Positions 45,239 to 55,260 of a DNA stretch of 64,000 bases are shown here, one piece after another. The position numbers were made by a program, and so were the translations under genes. The notes beneath the pieces were generated by a model. That model had not been told where the DNA came from and did no database searches. It saw only the letters and a program-made list of their open reading frames with translations. Location: NCBI GenBank assembly GCA_934045075.1, contig OW203726.1:15484537-15548536 (forward strand), in the 5' to 3' direction. Source of the stretch: Yponomeuta sedellus (taxonomy: Eukaryota; Arthropoda; Insecta; Lepidoptera; Yponomeutidae). Numbering within the stretch: the first letter of the stretch is position 1; each line of letters opens with the position of its first letter.

Positions 45239-46037
45239 GTGGGGGTGGGTCTAATTCTAACTTAATTTTCCCGCGCTTTCTTTTTTTTTCCCCTGCACCG
45301 CTTCTCTGTTCCTTGAATTAGATGCACACCTATCTTGTTGATAAATCCCAATCAACAAGTTGGCAGAATGGCCTTAAGGGCAGCGTTATTCGTGATGACC
45401 CCTCAAGACAAGACTGATGGCACTAACCTTCCCGAGGTTGCCACCCGTTATTGATTTGATTCCCTCAGATACAAATGCAACAATAACAATCAGTCGAACT
45501 CCCTGCTTTCATGCACTCCCTACCCATCCCGCTTTCCCCCAATTCCTACCCATACCACAACCCTTTGGCGCTTCGGCGCATCAAGGACCCCGCTCTGCCG
45601 GCTGCAGAAAAAAAAAACAAATATGGAAGGTGAACCTAAAAAAGTATTACCCCAGGAGGGTACCAGCGTCGCTGGAGAATCCCTCCCCGAGCAACGCTCG
45701 GGCTGCCCCTCGTATTCTGGGGGGGGCAAAGGCCACCTGCCTTGCAAGAGGCCAACTGCTGTAACGAGCGAACGACAAGCCGTTACAGCCACCACGGCAG
45801 GCCGACGTTCCGAGGAGCCACCCACCCCGGGTTGAACCCCCAAGAACCTCTGGCTCAGGAGATTATCGCCCTCGATCAAATGCACCGAGGAGCTACCTGC
45901 CACGGGTTAAGCAACCAAGCGCAAGAGATCAGGGGCGCCCAAACGACCAACCTCGACCGCCAACCGCAGCGAAGAACCCGACGACCAAAACAGAAGAACC
46001 ACCGGGTCTACGCAGCATCAGTAACAGCTGGGGCACG
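45239..46037 (+). other. LINE 5' region: promoter/5' UTR and possible ORF1 N-terminus
   Basis: Starts GTGGGGGTGGGTCTAATTC. Three overlapping forward frames are open here: 45623-45835, 45742-46140, and the ORF1 frame, which is stop-free from 45765. A G8 run at 45719-45726 is a natural site for a frameshift. ORF1 may therefore begin as early as ATG 45623 in an undamaged relative; this copy cannot decide it. Confidence 0.6.
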
Positions 46038-47252
46038 ATGCAGGAATATCGACCCAACCAACGCCAGAACCAACCGTTCAGACGGCCTGCGATGGAGGAA
46101 CTTGGCCCCTCTAGGGGTAGGGCATCACCTCAACCGCTGACGGAGGGCGAACACCGTCCCAAACGAAGGCGCTACGCGCGTAACAAACCGCGCAAGCACG
46201 ACCACGATAAGTTTGGAAGCAAGGCCGTACGCCACTACAGGAAACCGGTGGACACCACGTCGAACACCACCGCGGTAGACAAGGACCCCACCAAACCGAG
46301 CGGTTCCCAAGACCTGGTAGCGGTACTGTCCACTTCCCAAACCTGTGACAACCCGAGAGCAGGACCATCGAAGCGGGCACGCCTAGATGAGACCATCTCT
46401 CCACGGGGGGACTATAAAAAGCTACGGGCTGACACGAGCTATGCCGATGCAGCAAAAATGGACAAGGCCCTCATCATCACGACCAAAAACGCTGGCACCC
46501 TGGGCGACCACGCCAATATGGTGCTGAACGCCATGGAAAACCTGATGATCGAGGAAATGCTATACAACAGCCACAAGGGCCGGGTGTTCCGAGAGAAACC
46601 CATGATCCACGAAGGGAACCTTCGCTTTTGGTACAGTGACAAGGAAGATTTTGAGTGGCTAAAGGGAGAAGTAGCCAAGATCACCGTGCCGGGGGACACA
46701 CTCATAGTCGTGAGATCTGAGGATGTACCCCAGAGGGTGAACTGCGGCGTTCTGATCCCCGGTAACCGACCCAAAAAAGTCATCTTCGGCATGCTTTGTC
46801 ACCAAAATGAATGGGCTCAAGCGGACCGATGGATACCGGGGAAGGTGGTTACGACTGAGAACACCTTCTTCATGTTCAGTGTTCCTGAAGACATCGCCAT
46901 ACTGATGGTGAAGCGTGAACGCCGCCTCGCGTATCTTTACGGCTCCGTTTACGTAAAGTTCCGATGGCGGGGAAACAGCTTCCGGAACGAGCTACCTCCC
47001 CCGGCGGAAGCCGCCCGTGACGACGACCCACCCATCCCCAGAGGTGATGCACCAGACGCCGGTCGAGACACGAAGGCGAACAACCCGGAAGCACCGGAGA
47101 ACACCACCCCGACCTGCAGCCACCCGCGGCCCTCCGGCGGAGAAATCTGCCCGGACCTGGACGCGGATGAGACCTGGTCGCGGAGCCTGAGCCAGTTGTT
47201 CTTGGAGGAGGAGAAGCCGACTGATGGCGTCGTCTTCACCAAGAACAATTAG
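46038..47252 (+). CDS. LINE ORF1 protein (nucleic-acid-binding, DUF4780-like)
   Basis: Encodes 404 residues from ATG 46038 to TAG 47250-47252. LINE ORF1 proteins bind the element RNA and form the ribonucleoprotein that returns to the nucleus. The first ~130 residues are basic and rich in Arg, Pro and Gln (RRRYARNKPRKHDHDK), suited to RNA binding. Residues about 140-305 form a compact domain (NLRFWYSDKEDFEWLKGEVA; IPGNRPKKVIFGMLCHQN) that resembles the DUF4780 type reported in insect LOA-like ORF1 proteins; this is from memory and unchecked. The C-terminal ~90 residues are Pro- and acid-rich. No C-C-H-C knuckle is visible. ORF2 starts 29 nt before this stop in another frame. The true start may be upstream. 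No internal stop, so ORF1 is intact in this copy. Confidence 0.85.
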   Translation: MQEYRPNQRQNQPFRRPAMEELGPSRGRASPQPLTEGEHRPKRRRYARNKPRKHDHDKFGSKAVRHYRKPVDTTSNTTAVDKDPTKPSGSQDLVAVLSTSQTCDNPRAGPSKRARLDETISPRGDYKKLRADTSYADAAKMDKALIITTKNAGTLGDHANMVLNAMENLMIEEMLYNSHKGRVFREKPMIHEGNLRFWYSDKEDFEWLKGEVAKITVPGDTLIVVRSEDVPQRVNCGVLIPGNRPKKVIFGMLCHQNEWAQADRWIPGKVVTTENTFFMFSVPEDIAILMVKRERRLAYLYGSVYVKFRWRGNSFRNELPPPAEAARDDDPPIPRGDAPDAGRDTKANNPEAPENTTPTCSHPRPSGGEICPDLDADETWSRSLSQLFLEEEKPTDGVVFTKNN

Positions 47253-49103
47253 GCTCGTACAAGCCAACCTCCACCACAGTCGTACCGCAACGGCTCAACT
47301 GCGACGATGGCTGGAGGAAACAAACGACGAGGCTATTGCACTGATCCAAGAGCCGTGGGTCAATGGCAACCGCATATGCGGCCTCAACAACACCGGAGGT
47401 AAGCTTATATCGAATACAGAAGTGGTCGACCCCAGAACCTGCATTTACAACTCCCGCAACATACAAACACACACCCTAACGGAGTTCTGTTCCAGAGACC
47501 TGAAGACTATCAGACTAGCAACAGACCTAACTTGCGGATTACCAGATCTGATAATCGCGTCTGCATACATGCCTGACGGAGAGGCTGTACCACCACATCA
47601 AGCTGCTAGTCTTATACAGCACTGCGAACGACTCAAACTGGAGCTGATCATGGGCGCAGATGCAAACGCACACCACTCCCTCTGGGGAATGGACCGTGAA
47701 AACAACAGAGGTGAGGAATTAGCTTCTTATCTTTTCTCAACCAACCTTAACATCCTAAACATAGGTTCGAAGCCCACTTACGTCACAAGACGTTGTAAAA
47801 CCATCATCGACTTAACTTTCGCGACCGACAAAGCCTCCGAGCTGGTATCCAACTGGCATGTATCGGAGGAAGCCTCGGGTTCAGACCACCGCTGGATCCG
47901 ATTTGATCTACGCGCCCACACACCTGACCAAACACCCCGCAGGAACCCAAGGAGAACCAACCGGGTGATGTACGGTAAGGCTATAGCCAGCAGCCTGGAA
48001 CGCATGCAAGTACCCAAGGAAATAGTCGGAATAATCGACATCGAACAACAGGTAACAAACATAACGTCTGCAATCAGGCAGTGTTATCATGACACCTGTC
48101 CCCTAGCCGGCCCACCCATTAAACCCAAGGATGGCCAATCCTGGTGGGGTCCTGAGCTGCAGCGGACTCGGTAAAAAGTGAGAAGATTACTAAACATGGC
48201 AATGAACACCAGTAATGATCTAGACTGGGACAACTACAAGGCAGCCAAGGCGCAATACAAGAAGCGTATACGCTTCTGGAGCACTGCGTCCTGGCGAAAC
48301 TTCTGCACAGACATAGAGTCCTGCTCGACGGCGACACGAGTGAGCAAGATATTATCCTCCGGGACGTCACAAAAGGTAGGCTCTATACTTAAACCAGACA
48401 ATACGTACACGAGCTCCCCCGAGGAAGCTCAAGCAATACTACTCCAAACCCACTTCCCCGGGTGTCAGATCGTCCGGGAGACCCACTGGGAAATCACAGA
48501 CGTGACAGCAAATGAGATCTGTTGGGACATAGCCCGGACGATGGTGACACCTGAGAAGATACACTGGGCTATCGACAGCTTTCAACCATACAAGGCACCA
48601 GGCGCAGACGGGATCTTCCCCGCCCTATTGCAATGGGGAGGAACCAAATTGGAAGAAACGCTGGTGGCCATACTACAATCCTGCCTGGCACACAGGTACA
48701 TCCCTACTCAGTGGAGAGAGGTAGAGGTAACTTTGATCCCAAAACCAGGTAAGACTGACTACACTAACGCAAAGTCCTTTAGACCGATCAGTCTCACCTC
48801 ATTCATGCTGAAAACACTGGAGAGAGTGTGCGACCGGTACCTGAGGGATGGCGCCCTTCTAAACACCCCGCTGCACCGCAACCAACATGCATACAGTGCG
48901 GGCAAGTCTACAGAATCAGCTCTTCACGCCGTAGTCACCAAGGCGGAGAAGGCCATCCAAAACAAAGGGGTATGCCTAGGCACATTCATAGACATCGAGG
49001 GCGCGTTTGACAAAACCTGCTTCACAAGTATCAACCGAGCACTCGGCAGACACATCGAGACATCGGTAATGGAATGGATCGGAGCCATGCTGAGACAAAG
49101 GGT
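47224..49103 (+). pseudogene. LINE ORF2, 5' part: AP-type endonuclease and N-terminal half of RT, with an in-frame stop
   Basis: Starts at ATG 47224 inside ORF1. Residues 1-230 are the apurinic-type endonuclease that nicks target DNA: N15, E43, the D146/N148 pair in GADANAHH and S220-D221-H222 are in place. The frame is broken by TAA at 48172-48174 (codon 317), then continues in the same frame for 310 codons. A single-base change, probably AAA to TAA in a Lys/Arg-rich stretch, explains it. The second half has RT fingers and palm (KAPGADGIFPALLQWGG; SFRPISLTSFMLKTLERV; motif A FIDIEGAFD with Asp at 48991). It stops dead at the Gypsy insertion, between RT motifs A and B. Confidence 0.93.
49099..49103. 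repeat. left 5-bp target-site duplication of the Gypsy element (AGGGT)
   Basis: AGGGT precedes the 5' LTR and recurs at 55256-55260. With one copy removed, the LINE frame is continuous, which confirms the site. Confidence 0.9.
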
Positions 49104-49397
49104 TGTGGCAACATTGTAATTATCGTTCACTCACGGGCACGATGGATTTCCATCGATTGACCGCTCACTCATTCAATTCAATCATTCACTCGGTAACTCG
49201 GTCAATCGTTCTTCTCTCCGCTACGTCTGTGACAGCAGGACGTGCTCGTGGGATTTTTGGTTATAAAGAGACGCTATAACCTCAGGTGAATAGGAAACTA
49301 TTTCTGATTGTCATTGTATTTGCTGTTGTGTGCTGGTGTGAAATAAAAGCCTTAATTTTGTAAAGAGACTGACGTTATTGACGCCGCCATCCTCTAA
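49104..49397 (+). repeat. Gypsy 5' LTR
   Basis: 294 bp, TGTGGCAACATTG ... CATCCTCTAA. Contains a TATA-like TTATAAAG (49261-49268) and AATAAA (49342-49347), the expected U3 promoter and R/poly(A) signals. The end is set by the 5-bp duplication and by the primer site 2 bp later. It does not end in the usual CA, so the boundary could shift by one or two bases. Confidence 0.95.
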
Positions 49398-49399
49398 AG

Positions 49400-49409
49400 T
49401 GGTGACCCC
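49400..49409 (+). other. primer-binding site, tRNA-Trp-like
   Basis: TGGTGACCCC begins 2 bp after the LTR. The known CsRn1/Kabuki primer site starts the same way and is assigned to tRNA-Trp. Beyond these 10 nt the match breaks (T instead of G). Confidence 0.7.
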
Positions 49410-50478
49410 TGACAGAACACTGTCACGCGAGGTTTTTGTTACGCCGCCGCTCCGTCGCACCGCGTTCATACGATGACGCTCATCAGAAAATGGGGCTAAT
49501 CGGCCCTGCCCCGCTGCTGCTCCGCTGCCACGCCGCGCCGCCCTGCGCCGCTAGGCGCTTACTTCAGCGCGCCGCCACGCGGCCGCCGCACTGCGCCGCC
49601 ACGCGGGCGCCGCCCTGCGCCGCCAAGCGTTCGCTCCATCGCGCCGCCACGCGGCCGCCGCACCGCGCCGCCCACGGCAGCCGCCGCCACGCGCCACCGC
49701 GCTGCCACACGGCGCCCGCGCCACCGCGCTGCCACACGGCGCCCGCTCCGCCGCGCTGCCACGCGGCACCCGCGCTGCCACGCGGCGCCCGCTCCACCGC
49801 GCTGCCACGCAGCCGCCGCCCCGCGCCACCGCGCTGCCACGCGGCGCCCGCGCTGCCACGCGGCGCCTGCTCCACCGCGCTGCCACGCGGCCGCCGCCTC
49901 GCGCCACCGCGCTGCCACGCGCCTGCCGCGCCCGACCTTTCGTGCTGCCCGCCCTGCTAAGCCCACGCTGAGTGCCTGCCGCGCCGACGCGGCGCGCGCC
50001 CTCTGAGCCACGCCGCTTGTGCCCGCCGCGCCCGCCGCATCGGCGACGCTCGCACCGCTTGCGCTGCTCGTGCCTGCGCCGACGTTGCGCGCGCCCTTGT
50101 GCCACGCTGCTTAAGACCGCGTCCGCCGCACCGGCGCCGCCGCACGTGCCGCTCGTGCCAGCACTTGCCGCGCCGGCGCCGTTTGTGCCGCGCCGGCAGC
50201 ACTGGCATCACCTGCACCTACACCTCACGCCGCGCCGCGCTGAGTGGCGCCGTCGACGACTGATCCTCCGCCTACGCGCACCCGGCACCCGTTGCTGCGA
50301 CGTGCGACGCGTCCTGCCTGCCATCCGGCCACGCGCGCCCGGATCGATGGCCGGCTGCCACGGGACATCGTGAACCTCGTTTACAACGGACGCGGGGTAA
50401 CCCTCACTGTATTTCGCTAACTTTATACTTAGATTATCCTATTTTTAGGTTATTTAGTTAGTGTATTTACCAATCAAA
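49410..50478 (+). other. Gypsy leader: ~1 kb extremely GC-rich low-complexity sequence
   Basis: From about 49436 to 50370 the sequence is built from variants of CGCTGCCACGCGGC and GCGCCGCC, in sharp contrast to the rest of the element. Several frames on both strands are open for 130-185 codons only because stops are rare in such DNA; they encode Ala/Arg/Pro repeats. AT-rich sequence resumes at about 50400, just before gag. No IRES or packaging signal can be asserted. Confidence 0.85.
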
Positions 50479-51288
50479 ATGTTGCCAGTAACGAAATCAC
50501 TTGACAGTAGTGTGCAGGACGGTCGGGATAGGTATGAGGGACCGCAGGTTGCCAAGGTGGCATGTAAGCTACCACCATTTTGGTCAGGAAAGCCAACCTC
50601 GTGGTTTAGTCAGGCAGAGGCATGTTTCGCCTTAGCTGGTATCACAGCGGAGGACACTAAATATAACCACATTGTGGCCAGCCTCACCGAGTCCGTGATA
50701 GACGTGGTAGAAGAGGTAGTGAACAACCCACCGGCCGAGAACAAGTACACTCATTTAAAGTCAGAGCTAATAAGTAGGCTCTCATTATCTAAGGAAAAAA
50801 GATTAGCACAATTGTTAGGGGATGAGGAATTGGGTGACCGGAGGCCTACCCAGTTTCTCAGACACCTTCGGACCTTGGCAGGGACTAGCATAGGGGACGA
50901 CTCCATTGTACGCCAGCTGTGGCTCCGCCGCCTGCCGGAGCATATCCAGGCCATACTGGCTGCTCAGGCAGACCTACCATTAGATAAGGTGGCCGAGCTT
51001 GCAGACCGAATCGCGGAGGTTTCGCCCTCTACCAGAGTCATCTGCGCGACCACTGCTCCGGACCCTCTTCAGGACCTTGCCCGCCAGGTAAGTGAGCTGA
51101 CTCGCCAGGTGGCAGCACTGCAGAGAAGCAGGTCGCGCAACCGATCTCCATCAGCGACTCCAAACCGATCCAGAGGGGCTACACCAACGCGAAATGGATG
51201 GTGTTGGTACCACAAACGTTTTAGAACAAAGGCCACAAAGTGCACTGGTAATTGCAGTTTCACGGAAAACACCCGGAGCAGTCAGTAG
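50479..51288 (+). CDS. Gypsy Gag polyprotein with C-H-C-C box
   Basis: Forms the virus-like particle that encloses the element RNA. 269 codons from ATG 50479; the frame is open to GTG 50461, but this ATG is preferred. The N-terminal half contains [20 protein letters not shown], typical of arthropod CsRn1-type Gags, followed by a capsid-like helical region ([20 protein letters not shown]). A basic Arg/Ser-rich stretch ([18 protein letters not shown]) precedes the Cys-His box C242-x2-H245-x9-C255-x3-C259, which replaces the usual C-C-H-C knuckle. The 3' end overlaps pol by about 37 nt in the -1 frame, so Pol is probably made by -1 frameshifting; GGAAAAC at 51264-51270 is a possible slip site. 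Intact. Confidence 0.93.
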   Translation: MLPVTKSLDSSVQDGRDRYEGPQVAKVACKLPPFWSGKPTSWFSQAEACFALAGITAEDTKYNHIVASLTESVIDVVEEVVNNPPAENKYTHLKSELISRLSLSKEKRLAQLLGDEELGDRRPTQFLRHLRTLAGTSIGDDSIVRQLWLRRLPEHIQAILAAQADLPLDKVAELADRIAEVSPSTRVICATTAPDPLQDLARQVSELTRQVAALQRSRSRNRSPSATPNRSRGATPTRNGWCWYHKRFRTKATKCTGNCSFTENTRSSQ

Positions 51289-54200
51289 TGGCGGCTACTG
51301 ACTGTCTTCCTGCTGGCCGCCGCATCTTCGTTACCGAACAACGCACTAAACGTCGGTACCTCATTGATACTGGATCGGACCTCTGCTGCGCACCTCGCAG
51401 CTGGTTCCCAGGTCGCAAGCAGTCGCAGGACTATGGCCTAACAGCTGCGAATGGCAGCAGCATTAGAACATATGGTTTGGTTTCCCTACATCTCAATTTA
51501 GGTCTTCGACGCGAGTTTGTGTGGCAGTTTGTCATAGCGGATGTTGACATTGCCATAATTGGCTCAGATTTCTTGGCTCATTACCATCTTCTGCCGGACT
51601 GCCGTACCAAGAGGTTAGTGGACGCTTCTACTGGACTCTCCTCGCCTGCTACCAGCGCTACAACTGACCAGGCCAGTATTAAGTCCATAATCTCCGGAAA
51701 CTCGAGTTTCACACAATTGCTAGCCGAGTTCCCCGATATAACTCGCCCGCACGGCCTCCCAAGAGTGATCAAACATGAGACTGTACACCACATTAATACT
51801 ACTAGCGGCCCACCCGTCTCCTGCCGTCCCCGCCGCCTGGCTCCTCAGAAACTTACTGAGGCCAAGAAGGAGTTCGAGGACATGGTGAGTTCCGGGACAG
51901 CGAGGCTCTCCAAGAGTTCATGGTCCTCTCCATTGCATATGGCCCCTAAGAAGGAAGACGCCTGGCGTCCATGCGGCGATTACCGCGCCCTGAATGCCAG
52001 GACCATCCCTGACTGCTATCCGGTACGGCACATTAATGATTTTTCTCACAATTTAGCCGGAGCCACGATATTCAGCACGATAGATTTAGTTAAAGCCTAT
52101 CATCAAATCCCTGTGAGCGACCCTGATATTCCCAAAACAGCTATCACAACCCCCTTTGGGCTTTTTGAATTTCCTTTTATGACATTTGGTCTGCGCAATG
52201 CCGGCCAGACGTTCCAGAGATTTATTGATGAGGTTACTCGGGGACTGCAATTCTGTTTTCCTTATGTCGATGACATTTTAGTCTATTCAAAGGACAAAAG
52301 TCAACACATAGAGCATCTCCGAATTCTTTTTCAACGTTTGCAGGATTATGGGGTCGTAGTAAATCCAGCTAAGTGCATCTTAGGAGCTAGTGAGGTATTA
52401 TTCTTAGGTTTTCATATCACCGCAGAAGGTACTCGTCCTCCCCCAGACCGCATAAAAGCCCTTGTAGATTATGCCCCTCCCAAAACTGTTCAAGGCATGC
52501 GTCGATTTCTGGGAATGATGAACTTTTACCGTCGTTTTATCCCTCACGCTGCTAAGAATCAAGCACCATTGATTAACGCACTCACGGAGCTCCAAGGGAA
52601 AGGTGCGAAGCCATTCATATGGACACCTGACCTCCTTCAGAGTTTTGCGGCCTGCAAGGAGAGCCTAGCTCAAGCTACCTTGCTGCAGCACCCCGTGCTT
52701 GACGCTCCGCTCGGTCTTTTCACTGACGCGTCGAGCATCCACATTGGTGCTTGTCTACAACAGTTGGTTAACGGTCAGTACGTCCCTCTAGCTTTCTTCA
52801 GCAAGAAGCTTACACCGAAGCAAATTGAGTGGCCGGCCTACTACCGGGAGCTGCTCGCCGTTTACGAGAGCGTGCAACATTTCCGGCATATACTGCAGGT
52901 CCAGCATGCCACGATTTTCACTGACCACAAACCGCTGCTGTACGCTTTCGTCCAGCGGCGAGAAAAGCTACCCCCTCCACAGCTTAACCAGCTATCCTTT
53001 ATCAGCCAATTTACCACGGACATCAAGTATATAAAAGGTGAGGACAATGTGGTAGCTGATACGATGTCACGTATAGAAGCCATCGCGCTCGAGCAGGACT
53101 ACGAAGCCCTAGCAAAATCACAGGAGACTGACACCGAGCTCGCAACACTGACTGGTTCCTCTGGACTGAGCTTGACTAAGGTAAATATTCCAGGAACCAA
53201 TGTCTATGTCACTTGCGACGTATCCTCGGGAAAAGCTCGCCCGTACCTAACTCCCTGGTTTCGCCGTGCGGTGTTCGACAAGTTGCACAACCTGAGTCAC
53301 CCCGGCGCAAGGGCAACAACCAAGCTGGTTACCGAGCGGTACGTATGGCCATCAGTTAGGAAGGACTGTAGAGAATGGGCCCGGTCTTGCCTAGCATGTC
53401 AACGCAGCAAAGTGTCGAGACATATCTCAACGCCGATGGGCAGCTTTAACCAACCATCTGGGCGTTTCATGCAGGTTCATATAGACATTGTAGGTCCCCT
53501 ACCAGTTAGCAACGAGTTCCGCTACCTCCTCACTGCCATAGACAGAGCGTCCAGATGGCCGGAAGCATGGCCCATGCGCTCCATCACAGCAGAGGAGGTT
53601 GCTGAAACATTCACCCGGGAATGGGTCTCTCGGTTCGGCGTCCCCGTGACACTAACTACAGACCAAGGTACGCAGTTTGAGTCGGATCTATTCCGCCGCC
53701 TCATGGTCCAGTTTGACACCAAACGGGTAAGAACCACTTCATATCATCCTTGTGCCAATGGCATGATAGAGCGCGTGCACCGACAACTTAAAGCGTCCCT
53801 TATGTGCCACGAAGGCGCATGGACCAAGGCCCTACCTTTGGTACTGCTGGGTATGCGTGCAGCCGTCAAGGAAGACCTGAAAGCCACTGCAGCTGAGATG
53901 CTGTATGGCGAACCCATCCGCCTCCCTGGTGAGCTACTAGTTCAACAAACTAACCCAACCTCCGTCGACAACCCAGCTGATTTCGTCGTACAGCTACGGC
54001 GGAAAATGGCTGCCATTCGTCCGGTACCTGCTGTACATCATACCACAAAAACGCCATTCGTTTTTAAGGAACTGGCCACGGCGACACACATCTTTTTACG
54101 CGATGACACCATCCGCCGGTCCCTGCAACCTCCATACACAGGGCCCTACTCGGTTATAGGGCGTTCCAGAGATGGTAAAACCATTACTATCAGTCTAAAA

Positions 54201-54491
54201 GGTAAAACAACAGTAGTTAGCGTAGACCGTGTTAAGCCAGCGTTCCTGGAACGGACCCCGCAGTCAGGTCATGGGGACCAGCCTCCCCCGCAGCCGGTTT
54301 CTGCCAAGCAGTCACTCGTGCCACCAACCCAGGTGGGCTCGCCTTTCTTGCAGCCTACCATGGACCCATCCCCGGTCCAGGTAGCGCCGCCTCTACATGT
54401 GGTCCATTCGCCTGTACCGACCCTACCTGCATTCATTAAACGCACCCGTTCAGGGAGACAGGTTAGGTTTAAAAACATAAAAGATTGGTAA
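51252..54491 (+). CDS. Gypsy Pol polyprotein: protease, RT, RNase H, integrase
   Basis: 1079 codons from the start of the open frame (TTG at 51252, not a true start) to TAA 54489-54491. Residues about 30-110 form an aspartic protease (YLIDTGSD, Asp39). RT spans about 180-430, with [12 protein letters not shown] and the active site YVDD at 338-341. RNase H spans about 485-610 (LFTDASS, Asp492; TDHKPL). Integrase has an H-H-C-C finger ([13 protein letters not shown] ... CLACQRSK) and the core D745, D804, E840 with D-x35-E spacing. The C-terminus is Pro- and Gln-rich. RT before integrase is the Gypsy order, unlike the Copia at the left edge. No stop, frameshift or missing catalytic residue was found. 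Expressed from the 5' LTR by frameshifting out of gag. Confidence 0.97.
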   Translation: MQFHGKHPEQSVVAATDCLPAGRRIFVTEQRTKRRYLIDTGSDLCCAPRSWFPGRKQSQDYGLTAANGSSIRTYGLVSLHLNLGLRREFVWQFVIADVDIAIIGSDFLAHYHLLPDCRTKRLVDASTGLSSPATSATTDQASIKSIISGNSSFTQLLAEFPDITRPHGLPRVIKHETVHHINTTSGPPVSCRPRRLAPQKLTEAKKEFEDMVSSGTARLSKSSWSSPLHMAPKKEDAWRPCGDYRALNARTIPDCYPVRHINDFSHNLAGATIFSTIDLVKAYHQIPVSDPDIPKTAITTPFGLFEFPFMTFGLRNAGQTFQRFIDEVTRGLQFCFPYVDDILVYSKDKSQHIEHLRILFQRLQDYGVVVNPAKCILGASEVLFLGFHITAEGTRPPPDRIKALVDYAPPKTVQGMRRFLGMMNFYRRFIPHAAKNQAPLINALTELQGKGAKPFIWTPDLLQSFAACKESLAQATLLQHPVLDAPLGLFTDASSIHIGACLQQLVNGQYVPLAFFSKKLTPKQIEWPAYYRELLAVYESVQHFRHILQVQHATIFTDHKPLLYAFVQRREKLPPPQLNQLSFISQFTTDIKYIKGEDNVVADTMSRIEAIALEQDYEALAKSQETDTELATLTGSSGLSLTKVNIPGTNVYVTCDVSSGKARPYLTPWFRRAVFDKLHNLSHPGARATTKLVTERYVWPSVRKDCREWARSCLACQRSKVSRHISTPMGSFNQPSGRFMQVHIDIVGPLPVSNEFRYLLTAIDRASRWPEAWPMRSITAEEVAETFTREWVSRFGVPVTLTTDQGTQFESDLFRRLMVQFDTKRVRTTSYHPCANGMIERVHRQLKASLMCHEGAWTKALPLVLLGMRAAVKEDLKATAAEMLYGEPIRLPGELLVQQTNPTSVDNPADFVVQLRRKMAAIRPVPAVHHTTKTPFVFKELATATHIFLRDDTIRRSLQPPYTGPYSVIGRSRDGKTITISLKGKTTVVSVDRVKPAFLERTPQSGHGDQPPPQPVSAKQSLVPPTQVGSPFLQPTMDPSPVQVAPPLHVVHSPVPTLPAFIKRTRSGRQVRFKNIKDW

Positions 54492-54950
54492 ATACAGTAA
54501 TTAGGCATCTTGTATTCTTTTCATTTCACAAAGGTGTAACACATGTTGTGCAGGAGTATAGTTATGTAAATACTCAAAGGTAAATAAAACAAAGTTTGTA
54601 TAATTTTGGAACAATATTTAATAATTTTGTTTTTGTATCCACAAGAGGTCTTTAATAATAGGCTTGCATATATTAAGTTAGGATATGTTATAGTAAGTTA
54701 AACATGTCATGTTGTTTAACTCCCTACTGTGTCTAAGCAAGGCTGTATGCCTGATTTTGCTGTGTTTAAGGTAATATTAAGCTCGCTACATTATAGTCAT
54801 ACATACCTTTTATGCCATTCTAAATAATATGTATTGCTATGTTTTCTGTAATATTAAGTTTGCCATATACAGCCAGTATACTTACCACATAAGTCTAGGT
54901 AAACATTTGCAATGTAACCTTTATAGTATATCCCACTTACCATTCTCCGT
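54492..54950 (+). other. Gypsy 3' non-coding segment
   Basis: AT-rich sequence between the pol stop and the polypurine tract. No env-like frame; a short AATAAA occurs at about 54583. Confidence 0.75.
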
Positions 54951-54961
54951 AGGGGGGTGGT
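54951..54961 (+). other. polypurine tract
   Basis: AGGGGGGTGGT ends exactly at the first base of the 3' LTR, the position where plus-strand synthesis is primed. Confidence 0.85.
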
Positions 54962-55255
54962 TGTGGCAACATTGTAATTATCGTTCACTCACGGGCACGA
55001 TGGATTTCCATCGATTGACCGCTCACTCATTCAATTCAATCATTCACTCGGTAACTCGGTCAATCGTTCTTCTCTCCGCTACGTCTGTGACAGCAGGACG
55101 TGCTCGTGGGATTTTTGGTTATAAAGAGACGCTATAACCTCAGGTGAATAGGAAACTATTTCTGATTGTCATTGTATTTGCTGTTGTGTGCTGGTGTGAA
55201 ATAAAAGCCTTAATTTTGTAAAGAGACTGACGTTATTGACGCCGCCATCCTCTAA
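54962..55255 (+). repeat. Gypsy 3' LTR
   Basis: 294 bp, the same as 49104-49397 in every row compared by eye. The poly(A) signal AATAAA is at 55200-55205. Confidence 0.96.
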
Positions 55256-55260
55256 AGGGT
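55256..55260. repeat. right 5-bp target-site duplication of the Gypsy element (AGGGT)
   Basis: Pairs with 49099-49103. Confidence 0.9.

Larger units (their letters stand above)
49104..55255 (+). mobile_element. complete Gypsy/Ty3 LTR retrotransposon, CsRn1/Kabuki-like, 6152 bp
   Basis: Order: 5' LTR (294 bp), primer-binding site, GC-rich leader, gag, pol (protease, RT, RNase H, integrase), non-coding 3' part, polypurine tract, 3' LTR (294 bp). Both LTRs read the same when compared by eye, so insertion is recent. gag and pol have no internal stop. No env-like frame follows pol. The Gag C-H-C-C box and the tRNA-Trp-like primer site are the traits described for CsRn1 and for Kabuki of Bombyx. 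It lies in the same orientation as its LINE host and split its RT. It may still be able to transpose, unless the leader or the frame junction is defective. Confidence 0.97.

Noticed and set aside
49436..50373. Long open frames on both strands, rich in Ala, Arg and Pro
   Set aside because: Stop codons are rare in the GC-rich leader, several frames are open at once on both strands, and the amino-acid strings only mirror the repeat.
54492..54961. env gene downstream of the Gypsy pol
   Set aside because: Only short frames occur between the pol stop and the 3' LTR.
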